Assembly (NCBI RefSeq): GCF_021290385.1
Contig: NZ_CP089928.1
Coordinates: 3,428,001-3,492,000, forward strand
Length of the DNA: 64,000 nucleotides
DNA from: Microbulbifer sp. YPW16
Lineage (GTDB): Bacteria > Pseudomonadota > Gammaproteobacteria > Pseudomonadales > Cellvibrionaceae
Reading direction: 5' to 3'
Shown: positions 48,801 to 56,388 of the stretch, one piece after another
How positions within the stretch are numbered: the stretch's first letter is position 1
Layout: each line of letters begins with the position of its first letter
The notes under the pieces: model-generated
The model's input: the letters and a program-made list of their open reading frames with translations, nothing else
Databases searched by the model: none
Told to the model about the DNA's origin: nothing
Translations under genes and position numbers: made by a program

Positions 48801-50228
48801 CCCCACTGGCGCCAGTTACTCAAGATTTACGACACGACGCCAGAGCAGCCCGCTCCGGAAGACGGGACGGTACAGCGCCCGTTGCCACTGATGCTGGACC
48901 TGAGTACCGACCGGCTCAAGCTGGGCAAGACCGATATCAGCCATATACATATTCGTGGACGCGGGCTGGGTTCCAGCTGGGAACTCGATTTTGACAGTGA
49001 AACTGCCGCGGGGCACCTGAGCGGTGTACTCAATGCAGAGACCCCGCTGACGCTGGAGCTGGATCACCTGCGCCTGCCCGGCAAGTCCGGTGAAGAAGGC
49101 GAGGCCAAGGCCGGCGCGGCAGTCGAAGCGACCGCTGCCCCGGCCGGGACGGGGGCGCCAGTTGCTGACCCCTGGGCCGGGTTCGAATTTGCTGACCTGC
49201 CGGCGCTGGATTTCAGTACCGACAAACTCTATCTCGGCGACGAGGATTTCGGCCGTTGGTCGTTCAACCTGCGCCCGTCCGCGCAACGCCTGGTGGTCAG
49301 TGATATCCGCGGCGCCGCACGGGGCATCCGCGTCGAGGGGCGCGGTGAGGGGGACAACCGCCTCGGCGCCCAGCTGATGTGGATGCGCGATGAAGAAGGC
49401 AGGGATTCCTCCCAGTTTATCGGCCGCCTGAGCGCCGGCGACCTGGCCGGGGTGCAGCGCGCCTGGGGACAGGAGCCGGTGATCGAGAGCGAGTCAGCCA
49501 ATTTTGATACCGCCCTGCGCTGGGACGGCTCGCCGGCACAGGTGGCGGCGGATGCGCTGACCGGCGACCTGGAAATCGATATCCAGGATGGTCGTTTCCT
49601 GCGCGCCACAGATAACGCCGGCTCGGCCCTGCTACGACTGCTGTCACTGTTCAATTTCGATACCTGGGCACGTCGGCTGCGACTGGACTTTTCCGATCTC
49701 TACCAGAGCGGCATGGCGTTCGACCGGGTGCGGGGCGAGGTATTTTTCGAGGGGGACGGGAGCCTGCTGATCGCGGTGCCGATCCAGGTGGAGGGCCCCA
49801 CCAGTGAGCTGCAGATGGCGGGGCGGGTCAACCTGAAACGCGAGGACCTCAACCTGACCCTGGTGGCCACCCTGCCGGTGGGCAATAACCTGGCGCTGGT
49901 GGCGGCACTGGCTGGCGGCCTGCCCGCCGCCGCAGGGGTTTACCTGATCAGTAAGGCGTTCAAGAAGCAGGTCAACAAGATGGCCAGCGTCAGTTACCGT
50001 ATCAGCGGTGACTGGTCAGAGCCCCAGGTGCGGTTCGACAAGCTGTTTGATGGCGATGGCGCCGAACGCCAGGGCGCCGAAGAGGCGGGGTTCCAGCGTC
50101 CCCCGCCCTCCGAGAAGCGCCCCGAGCCTGAAGGCCCGGCTCCCGGGCCAGAGACCGAAGCGGTGTCCGGTTCGCCCCCTCCCGCTACCGGTGAGGGCGA
50201 GGGTGACGAACGGACAGGTGTAATCTGA
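45894..50228 (+). CDS. yhdP: YhdP-family AsmA-like phospholipid transport protein
   Basis: 1444 aa from ATG 45894 (45897 also possible); in-frame codons back to 45801 encode only Arg/Ala-rich sequence and are unlikely to be translated. One N-terminal membrane helix (FWLLTVSVVILLAIVVQTGRML) is followed by a very long beta-rich periplasmic part (DUF3971/AsmA-like) and a C-terminal amphipathic end (GGLPAAAGVYLISKAFKKQ). YhdP, TamB and YdbH form bridges that move phospholipids to the outer membrane. Low-complexity Glu/Pro tail at the end. Position after rng is conserved. Confidence 0.92.
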   Translation: MMGAVRWLARKFWLLTVSVVILLAIVVQTGRMLSPQVEQYRPQISALLSERLGAPVQMDRIALRWEALEVALQLDGLRLGENGEVHMGYGLFHLDLLASLWNRELVWKNLQVHDFSAQLNRIGRGNWHVHGFPAALQDADTDGAVTGERLGDPARIFQLGPKVQVRNANITLQLADGQRARISLPQVLLENSGAFHRLSARAFIADTNEADSANTDSPANAQNLPVAKAPAGTETLRLILEGRGNPRDREHFTLNGYLQLNELQVNDDTVALLQQLTPVPERYHWQGRKIARGNLWLRSDSEAGYRLRGRLDLLQLEGELAAGRDGSGTPEVHGDQTGQGDPGAGEAEAVAGTLDPLRSLGGDISGQWLPGGQWRLALQSIELDWRDVAMPALNIQASGGDGEGVQLSLDYLELEAWNRILSRLQLLPEKAGTWLEALEPTGALENLRFGRDSDGLVSLRANLRDIRAAAHKAAPAVEGLDGYLQVRGSDGELQLAGDGDLRLHFPKLYEQAFSFARARGTVAWHVDKENNSVQVNSGPLELESEEGAIRGQFLLQLPFEAHTRAAQLTLALGLRDAPVSAQASLVPYTVSESLREWLDRALGEENPGRVARAGFLYRGYGYGEGENADLLALGERQERQTVQLAAQLEQGRIDYLPGWPAAREVDAHLAINDGHVMVNAGRARLWNIDARDIEVGVSPDPAGQGALLGVRASLAGPAADGLRLLQESPLREKLGDGFDDWRLGGQMQGHLTLSQPLGGADIEPRQRVDLELAGADLHMDDTRLVIQSLSGNMHYDSEAGLEGSALSGRLWGRPLRASIHHQGEGENRDTQVVVSGRNTTQALREWTGRPELAWLEGEFDYRTLVTIPAPVKDKPYRAIVEVTSDLEGVAVNLPPPLGKSAEQASELVLRVPIGKQGSLYNLEYGEHLAARFWKVEGAVERAAIALNAEARLPSERGLSISGDVSEVDFPHWRQLLKIYDTTPEQPAPEDGTVQRPLPLMLDLSTDRLKLGKTDISHIHIRGRGLGSSWELDFDSETAAGHLSGVLNAETPLTLELDHLRLPGKSGEEGEAKAGAAVEATAAPAGTGAPVADPWAGFEFADLPALDFSTDKLYLGDEDFGRWSFNLRPSAQRLVVSDIRGAARGIRVEGRGEGDNRLGAQLMWMRDEEGRDSSQFIGRLSAGDLAGVQRAWGQEPVIESESANFDTALRWDGSPAQVAADALTGDLEIDIQDGRFLRATDNAGSALLRLLSLFNFDTWARRLRLDFSDLYQSGMAFDRVRGEVFFEGDGSLLIAVPIQVEGPTSELQMAGRVNLKREDLNLTLVATLPVGNNLALVAALAGGLPAAAGVYLISKAFKKQVNKMASVSYRISGDWSEPQVRFDKLFDGDGAERQGAEEAGFQRPPPSEKRPEPEGPAPGPETEAVSGSPPPATGEGEGDERTGVI

Positions 50229-50289
50229 ACACCGGATCTCCGACTAAAAGTGTAAGACCATGGAGTTCTGCACAGAGAGGAGAATAGAT

Positions 50290-50829
50290 ATGCACAAGCG
50301 CCTGTTGGGAACTGCGTTGCTGGCAATGGTCATCGGCCTGCCGGCCTGCACTGAGGCCGATGAAAAACGTGCCACCAACGAGGAGATGACCGTGGCCGAG
50401 GCCCGCGCGAATATCGAGGCGGGTACCAACCTGTCGACGATACCGGATTCCGCCTGGAAACAGATCCTGTCACCGGAGCAGTACGAGGTGCTGTGGGAGA
50501 AGGACACCGAGCGGCCCTTTACCGGCAAATGGCTGGAGAACAAGGCCGAGGGCACCTATGTCAGTGCCGGGTGTCGCCTGCCGGTGTTCAGTTCAGAGCA
50601 CAAGTACAAGTCGGGAACCGGCTGGCCCAGCTTCTGGGACGTGGCCCACCCGGAAAATGTAATCCTGAAAGAGGATTACAGCTGGGGCATGAAACGCACC
50701 GAAGTACTGTCGAAATGCGGTGAACACCTGGGACATGTCTTTAAAGACGGCCCGCCGCCTACGGGGCTCAGGTACTGCCTGAATTCACTGGCCCTGGATT
50801 TTGTCCCGGCGGTTGAAAAAACCGAATAA
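50290..50829 (+). CDS. msrB: Exported peptide-methionine (R)-S-oxide reductase
   Basis: 179 aa from ATG 50290. N-terminal signal HKRLLGTALLAMVIGLPAC ends in a possible but non-ideal lipobox. The SelR domain has RYCLNSLALDF with the catalytic cysteine and HLGHVFKDGPPPTG. Each of the two zinc CxxC pairs has lost its first cysteine (YVSAGC, LSKC), and the usual recycling cysteine before GWPSF is Thr (SGTGWPSF). Reduces methionine-R-sulfoxide, probably in the envelope. Alternative start at 50260 adds ten residues. Confidence 0.9.
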   Translation: MHKRLLGTALLAMVIGLPACTEADEKRATNEEMTVAEARANIEAGTNLSTIPDSAWKQILSPEQYEVLWEKDTERPFTGKWLENKAEGTYVSAGCRLPVFSSEHKYKSGTGWPSFWDVAHPENVILKEDYSWGMKRTEVLSKCGEHLGHVFKDGPPPTGLRYCLNSLALDFVPAVEKTE

Positions 50830-51010
50830 TTGTTCGATATTGTGTTTTGCGGCTCTGCCGTGCGGCACCGCCACCCTGCAGCTGTGGGGAGGGCGGTGCC
50901 GGCAGGATGTATCGATTCGAGTGCGAGGTTCCCGGACCCGTGTCCCGCAGGCGTCGGTGCGCGGTCAGGCAGAACCGATGCAGAACAATAATCAATAGAG
51001 GTTCGAGCTG

Positions 51011-51871
51011 ATGTCCGAGGTGGCCACATTGGGTGGGTTTTCCGTCAACCGCTACGCCCTGTTCCGGGTGTTTAAATACACCATTTACCTGTTGCTCGCG
51101 TACAACGTCTACGCGTTCTTTGTTGAGAATCACGCTGCTGCCGGGGCGGTATTTGCCGACGGTGTGCAACTGGGCCGTATTATTGAGGCCTACAACGACT
51201 CTATCGATACCCTGGCGTGGGTGTTGCTGCTGCTGGTTTTTGAGCTGGAAACCTTTGTCCTGGCAGATGACAGGATCCGTGGCGGCGTGAAGTGGGCCCT
51301 GAACGGCGTGTCCGCTTTCTGTTACCTGTTTATCGCCTATTCCTTCTACGGCTATGTGGCCGAGATGGCGTCGCTGACACACCTGCTGCCGGTATCCGAA
51401 TCTGCCTGCCAGCTGGCGGCCAGTGGTGGCTGGCAGTTGGTGGTGGGCCAGGATGACTATGTCGCCCTGACCGCCCAGAACTGTGCCGCGCTGGCGGACA
51501 CCCAGGTACTGCGACTGGCTGATGCCCAGGTCCTGGGTGCGGTGTCTACCTGGAACGAGATCAAGTGGCTGGCCTGGACTGACGTGATCAATGCCGGTGC
51601 CTGGCTGCTGGTAGTGGTGATCCTTGCCTTCGACGTATGGCTGCAGCTGCGTCATGAGCTGTCCAATGCCATCATGCGTTACTCGCAGGTGATCAAGGCT
51701 GTGCTGTATTTCACCCTGCTGCTGTGTGCCATCTACTGGGGGATCAACGGCAGCTTCCTGGACTTCTGGGATGCCTTCCTGTGGCTGGTGGCCTTCTTCT
51801 TCATCGAGCTGAACCTGTTCGAGTGGCAGGCCGAGACCGCCGCCGAGAAAACCGGCCAGAGCGCCGCCTGA
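51011..51871 (+). CDS. Uncharacterised multi-pass membrane protein
   Basis: 286 aa with about six to seven hydrophobic helices (FKYTIYLLLAYNVYAFF; TLAWVLLLLVFELETFVL; AFCYLFIAYSFYGYV; DVINAGAWLLVVVILAFDVWL; VLYFTLLLCAIYWGI; AFLWLVAFFFIELNLF). A loop of about 70 residues between helices 3 and 4 has two cysteines (SACQLAAS, QNCAALAD) and may be periplasmic. GAGG ribosome-binding site upstream. No family recognised. Sits alone between msrB and the convergent yjgA. Confidence 0.7.
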   Translation: MSEVATLGGFSVNRYALFRVFKYTIYLLLAYNVYAFFVENHAAAGAVFADGVQLGRIIEAYNDSIDTLAWVLLLLVFELETFVLADDRIRGGVKWALNGVSAFCYLFIAYSFYGYVAEMASLTHLLPVSESACQLAASGGWQLVVGQDDYVALTAQNCAALADTQVLRLADAQVLGAVSTWNEIKWLAWTDVINAGAWLLVVVILAFDVWLQLRHELSNAIMRYSQVIKAVLYFTLLLCAIYWGINGSFLDFWDAFLWLVAFFFIELNLFEWQAETAAEKTGQSAA

Positions 51872-51898
51872 GTGAGTGATAGGGCCGGGCGATCAGCC

Positions 51899-51990
51899 GG
51901 GCGATCAGAAGGATCGCCCCTACAGGTCTGGTAGCGTCAGCCTCGCTTCAGGACCAGCATACGCTTAGGGGCGGACCTTGTGTCCGCCCT
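51899..51990. repeat. Two variant REP-like palindromes with compensatory stems
   Basis: 51899-51923 (reverse; stem GGGCGATC/GATCGCCC, foot CTAC) and 51966-51989 (forward; TAGGGGCGGACC..., stem GGGCGGAC/GTCCGCCC). They keep the layout of the 6194-6279 units while both sides of the stem have changed together. Located in the convergent gap between the membrane protein and yjgA. Confidence 0.65.
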
Positions 51991-51995
51991 TCCCG

Positions 51996-52517
51996 TCACT
52001 GGCTGTTCTGCTCCTGCATGAAGAAGTCGCGCAGGTAACGGAACAGCTTGCGCTGCTGGGTGGGGGGCTTCTGCTTGTCCCGCTCGCGCAGGGAGTCGCG
52101 CACCAGCTGCCGCAGGTGCTGGTGGTCGGCGTGGGGATGCTGGTCGAAGAAATCACTCTGTGCCTGTTTGCCATCGTCCAGCAGGCGCTTGCGCCAGTCC
52201 TCCGCCATACGGTCAAACCGTACGTGCAACTGGTCTCGCTCGTGGAAGCGTGCCAGAGCTTCCTCAATCGCTTCGCGGTCGGCGCCCCGCATCAGCTTGC
52301 CGATGTACTGCATCTGGCGCCGGCGGGCCTCGTTGGACTTGATCCGGTGCAGGGTGGCGATCGCTTCGCGGATATCCTCATCCAGCGGCACTTCCGCCAG
52401 TTGTGCCCTGCCCATCTCGGTCAGCTGGCGCCCCAGGTCCTGCAGTTCATGCATCTCCTGCTTGACCCGGGTTTTGCTCTTGGGCTGGTCCTCATCGAAA
52501 TCGTCGTATTCTTGCAT
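51996..52517 (-). CDS. darP: Ribosome-associated protein YjgA (DarP)
   Basis: 173 aa, acidic N-terminus (EYDDFDEDQPKSKTRVKQEMHELQDLGRQL) and the conserved block ATLHRIKSNEARRRQMQYIGKLMR. Helical throughout. Known in E. coli as a late 50S assembly factor acting near the peptidyl-transferase centre. Downstream of mgtE on the same strand. Confidence 0.92.
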   Translation of the reverse strand: MQEYDDFDEDQPKSKTRVKQEMHELQDLGRQLTEMGRAQLAEVPLDEDIREAIATLHRIKSNEARRRQMQYIGKLMRGADREAIEEALARFHERDQLHVRFDRMAEDWRKRLLDDGKQAQSDFFDQHPHADHQHLRQLVRDSLRERDKQKPPTQQRKLFRYLRDFFMQEQNSQ

Positions 52518-52589
52518 TCTGGTATTCCAGCTAATTCAGGCGCCGCGGGGCCGGTACATGGTTATATCCGCTACCAGCCGGGTGGGCGC

Positions 52590-53957
52590 TCAGGCGTAAA
52601 ACAGGGTGGCGAGCCCGAGGAAGGACATAAAGCCCACCACATCGGTAACAGTAGTCAGCGCGACCCCGCCGGCCAGTGCCGGGTCGATGCGGATGGCGCG
52701 CAGTGCCACCGGCAATATGGCGCCGGCAATGGCTGCGGTGATCAGGTTGATTACCATCGCGGCGAGGATGATCACTGCGATGGTGATGTCGTCGAACCAG
52801 AGGGCGGCAATCACGGCCATTGCCACGGACCAGAGCAGCGCATTGAGCACCGCGGAGCCGAGCTCCCGCGTCAACAGCCAGCTGAGGTTGCTGCGCCCGA
52901 TCTGGCCCAGGGCCATGCCGCGGATCACCACGGTCAGGGTCTGGCTACCGGCAACGCCACCCATGCTGGCCACGATGGGCATCAGTACAGCCAGCGCCAC
53001 CACCTTGTCGATGGTGCCCTGGAACAGGTTGATGACCCAGGACGCGAGCAGGGCGGTAAGCAGGTTGATACCCAGCCAGACCGCCCGCCGCGGGGCAGTG
53101 CGGCGCACGGTGGCGAAGGTGTCCTCTTCCTCGTCGAGACCGGCCATGCTCATCAGTGAGTGGTCGGCATCCTCGCGGATCACGTCAACCACGTCGTCAA
53201 TGGTAATACGCCCCAGCAGGCGGTTGTTGTCATCCACCACCGGCGCGGTAATCCAGTCGTATTTCTCAAACAGCCGCGCCACCTCGGTATCGGGAAAGTC
53301 CGCTGGAATGGGCTCTACATCGGTGTTCATCACCTCGCGCACGGTGACCGAGGGATCGGTGGTAAGCAGCCGCGAGAGCGGCAGCAGGCCAATGTACTGG
53401 TCCCTGCGGTTGACCACGAACAGGGTGTCGGTGGAGGGCGGCAACTGCTCGTGGCGGCGCAGGTAGCGAAACACCACGTCGAGGGTCAGGTTGGGACGCA
53501 CGGAAATGGTATCCGTGTCCATCAGGCCGCCGGCGGTCTCCTCATCGAAGGCCAGCACCCGCTCGACTCGCAGGCGATCGGCCTCGGTCATGGCGGCGAG
53601 CACCTCGCCCATGACCCGCTCGGGGAGTTGCTGCAGGATATCGGCGACGTCGTCGGCGTCGAGGCCCTCCATCGCAGCGACCATTTCCTCGGTGTCCATG
53701 GTGGCGAGGATCTGGCTTTTCACCTCGTATGACAGCTCGGGCAGCACCTCGCCTTCGACCTCGGGGTCGACCAGTTTCCAGAGCACCTGGCGAATCCGGG
53801 GTGGGGAGCTTTCCAGCAGCTGGGCAATACTCTGCGGCGACAGGGTGTGCAGCATGCGCTGCACCTCGCGGCCGGTGCCACTGTCCAGGGCGGCAAACAA
53901 CTCACTGAGCTGGTTCTGCGCGCGGAACTGGATTTCAGCTGGTGGCGGGTTGGACAC
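52590..53957 (-). CDS. mgtE: Magnesium transporter MgtE
   Basis: 455 aa: N-terminal superhelical domain (LSELFAALDSGTG...AMEGLDADDVADILQQLP), two CBS domains (about 130-260) and a C-terminal five-helix channel region (PIVASMGGVAGSQTLTVVIRG; ALAGGVALTTVTDVVGFMSFLG). The cytosolic part senses Mg2+ and gates the channel. Follows ptsO in the same orientation, an order shared with pseudomonads. Confidence 0.96.
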   Translation of the reverse strand: MSNPPPAEIQFRAQNQLSELFAALDSGTGREVQRMLHTLSPQSIAQLLESSPPRIRQVLWKLVDPEVEGEVLPELSYEVKSQILATMDTEEMVAAMEGLDADDVADILQQLPERVMGEVLAAMTEADRLRVERVLAFDEETAGGLMDTDTISVRPNLTLDVVFRYLRRHEQLPPSTDTLFVVNRRDQYIGLLPLSRLLTTDPSVTVREVMNTDVEPIPADFPDTEVARLFEKYDWITAPVVDDNNRLLGRITIDDVVDVIREDADHSLMSMAGLDEEEDTFATVRRTAPRRAVWLGINLLTALLASWVINLFQGTIDKVVALAVLMPIVASMGGVAGSQTLTVVIRGMALGQIGRSNLSWLLTRELGSAVLNALLWSVAMAVIAALWFDDITIAVIILAAMVINLITAAIAGAILPVALRAIRIDPALAGGVALTTVTDVVGFMSFLGLATLFYA

Positions 53958-54069
53958 GGCGTTTCCTTACTGCACTGAGAGGTTCGGGGTCGGGCGGCGT
54001 TCGGGGGCCGCAGGGAGGGGATTTTATGCCTATCGGTGCCGTGCTGCCAGCGGGGCAGTGGGCGCGGGA

Positions 54070-54339
54070 TTACTCGCCCTCGCCAAAGCGGTCGTTGATC
54101 AGGGTGGTGATGGCTTCCAGTGCGGCTTCCTCATCGCCACCTGTGGCCTCCAGCTCCAGTTCCACTCCCTTGCCCGCGGCCAGTAGCATCAGTGCCATTA
54201 CGCTCTTGCCGTCGACGCACTTGCCCTGGCAGTGGACGCGGATGTCAGCGGAAAACCGGGCTGAGGTCTGCGCGAACTTGCTGGCGGCGCGGGCGTGGAG
54301 GCCCAGCTTGTTGATGATGGTCAGGCGGCACTTCTGCAT
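54070..54339 (-). CDS. ptsO: Nitrogen-PTS phosphocarrier NPr
   Basis: 89 aa, HPr fold. Phospho-acceptor histidine in NKLGLHARAASKF (about residue 16) and the regulatory serine region GKSVMALMLLAAGKG. Passes phosphate from EI-Ntr (PtsP, not in this window) to PtsN. Downstream of rapZ by 27 bp, last of the rpoN-linked set. Confidence 0.93.
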   Translation of the reverse strand: MQKCRLTIINKLGLHARAASKFAQTSARFSADIRVHCQGKCVDGKSVMALMLLAAGKGVELELEATGGDEEAALEAITTLINDRFGEGE

Positions 54340-54366
54340 GGCGGTGTCGCGTTCTCCGTCTATACG

Positions 54367-55227
54367 TTACGGCTGCTGTTCGCGATGGCGAACCTGGATA
54401 TTATCGAATTGGCCGGCAAACGTCCTGGCCAGCTGCTCAACCATGTATACGGAACGATGGCGACCGCCGGTGCAGCCGACAGCGACACAGGTATAGCTGC
54501 GGTTGCTCTGCTGGTAGGAGGGCAGCCAGCGCCCGAGGAAGCTGGTAATGTCCCGCTGCATCTCGCCGGTTTCCTCGTGGGAACGCAGGAATTCAACCAC
54601 TTCCGGGTCCAGGCCGGTCTTATGGCGCAGTTCGGCAACCCAGTAGGGGTTGGGCAGGCAGCGCAGGTCAAACACCAGGTCCGCATCAACCGGTACCCCG
54701 TGCTTGAAGCCGAAAGACTGGAACAGGATCGCCATGCCAGGAGAGTCGCGCCCGACAACCCGGGTCTTAACCTGGTCGCGCAGCTGGTGCAGGCTCAGGC
54801 TGCTGGTATCGATCACCAGGTCGGCCATGCCGGCCAGCGGGGCCAGTAATTCCTTTTCCCGGTTCAGGGCTTCCAGCAGGTGGGTGCGGTTGTCGCTGAG
54901 CGGGTGCTTGCGCCGGGTTTCACTGAAACGCTGGACCAGCACGGGAGAGCGCGCGTCCAGGTATATGACGTCGCACTGGATGCCGCTTTCGCGTAATTCA
55001 TCGATAACCCGGGGTGCCTGTTGCACGTCCTGCCAGAGGTTGCGGGCATCGATCCCCAGGGCCAGCCGGGCGCTCTCCACACGCGGCTGCTCCTGGACCC
55101 TGCGCACGAGCTCCGGCAGCAGGCTGGCGGGCAGGTTGTCGATACAGTTGAAGCCGACGTCTTCCAGCAGTTGCAGGGCTGAACTCTTGCCGGAGCCGGA
55201 GCGGCCGCTGATGATCACCAGGCGCAT
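54367..55227 (-). CDS. rapZ: RNase adapter protein RapZ
   Basis: 286 aa. N-terminal P-loop ISGRSGSGKSSALQLLEDVGF and C-terminal domain with GCTGGRHRSVYMVEQLA. In E. coli it binds GlmZ/GlmY RNAs and directs RNase E, tuning GlmS and glucosamine-6-phosphate. Lies between ptsN and ptsO as in most gammaproteobacteria; 175 bp separate it from ptsN. Confidence 0.95.
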   Translation of the reverse strand: MRLVIISGRSGSGKSSALQLLEDVGFNCIDNLPASLLPELVRRVQEQPRVESARLALGIDARNLWQDVQQAPRVIDELRESGIQCDVIYLDARSPVLVQRFSETRRKHPLSDNRTHLLEALNREKELLAPLAGMADLVIDTSSLSLHQLRDQVKTRVVGRDSPGMAILFQSFGFKHGVPVDADLVFDLRCLPNPYWVAELRHKTGLDPEVVEFLRSHEETGEMQRDITSFLGRWLPSYQQSNRSYTCVAVGCTGGRHRSVYMVEQLARTFAGQFDNIQVRHREQQP

Positions 55228-55402
55228 AAGTTTCGAGGTCCGTTTCGTAATGTTTGATCGACTGCCGGCCGTTTGCTACCTGCCCGGGCAAGAGCGACCG
55301 GCGGGCTCCCGGTCGCATTGGCCAATGATCCGCCATTGCGGCGTCCGGCACAACGATAACGGATGTTTGTGAAGGATCGCAGTGGGACGGCGCTGGTGTG
55401 CT

Positions 55403-55864
55403 TCAGGCTGCGGCAGCGCTGTCGATGGCCAGGGCGTAGAGCTCGTCGCTGGAGTCCGCCTGGCGGAGCTTCTCCCTGACCCTGCTGTCGTTAAACAGGG
55501 CGGCGATTTCCGCCAGGGTGTCCAGGTGTTCCTGCTCCGCGTTTTCCGGCACCAGCAGGGCGAATAGCAGGTCGACCGGCTGGCGGTCGGCAGCATCGAA
55601 ATCGATCGCCGGCTCAGTGGTGCACAGTACACCAATGGCCTCCTGGCAGCCCGGCAGGCGGCAGTGGGGGATGGCGACACCATCCCCGATGCCGGTGGAG
55701 CCCAGCCGCTCGCGCGCGATCATCTGGTTGAAAATCGTGTCTGCGTCCAGGTGTGGATACTGCTCGGCTATCGCCTGGGCAATATTCAGCAAGAGCTTCT
55801 TTTTGCTGCTGCCCGCCACCCGGCAAAGGCTGAGGCTGGGCGAGAGTAATGCTTCCAATGTCAT
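55403..55864 (-). CDS. ptsN: PTS IIA-like nitrogen-regulatory protein
   Basis: 153 aa EIIA-Ntr. Phosphorylated histidine in GDGVAIPHCRLPGC (about residue 68). Regulates potassium transport, sigma-54-linked and other envelope functions according to its phosphorylation. Starts 3 bp after the hpf stop, so co-translated. Confidence 0.95.
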   Translation of the reverse strand: MTLEALLSPSLSLCRVAGSSKKKLLLNIAQAIAEQYPHLDADTIFNQMIARERLGSTGIGDGVAIPHCRLPGCQEAIGVLCTTEPAIDFDAADRQPVDLLFALLVPENAEQEHLDTLAEIAALFNDSRVREKLRQADSSDELYALAIDSAAAA

Positions 55865-55867
55865 AGC

Positions 55868-56161
55868 TTAACGATGGGCTCGCAACTTCTCTTTGTGTTT
55901 TATCAGCTGGCGATCGAGCTTGTCCGTGAGGGCGTCAATTGCCGCGTACATATCATCCGCTTCCGAATCCGCAAAGATCTCCCGCCCATTGACGTGAAAC
56001 AGTGCCTCGGCGCGCTGTATTTCTTTCTTTTCCATTGACAGGGTTACCTGTCCCGTCGTGATCAGGTCATTGTGGTGGGAGAGTTTATCCAGTTTTTCGA
56101 GACAATAATCGCGAAGGGCTGAAGTCACTTCCAGGTGGCGGCCACTGATGTTGACTTGCAT
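55868..56161 (-). CDS. hpf: Ribosome hibernation-promoting factor, short form
   Basis: 97 aa from the ATG at 56161, preceded by GGAGAA. MQVNISGRHLEVTSALRDYCLEKL start and a basic end HKEKLRAH. Short HPF binds the 30S decoding region and promotes 100S dimers in stationary phase. A frame extends upstream to 56269 but lacks conservation. Between rpoN and ptsN. Confidence 0.95.
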   Translation of the reverse strand: MQVNISGRHLEVTSALRDYCLEKLDKLSHHNDLITTGQVTLSMEKKEIQRAEALFHVNGREIFADSEADDMYAAIDALTDKLDRQLIKHKEKLRAHR

Positions 56162-56388
56162 GGAATTCTCCTGTTCGAGTGCATCGAAAGCGCGGTTTGA
56201 ACCGGCAGCACCCCCTGTCAGGGCGGCAACCCTACTAGGAAGTACGCCAGATTGGAAGGATACACTCAAACTTGAGGTATTGGTTGCGGGCCGCGTGGGA
56301 TTGCATGCCCGGCAAGTGGTGGTGACCGTATTTTCCGATGGGGTCAGGTTGCGCCGCTAGGGCCCGGTTGGCGGGGCCTGCAGTGGTC

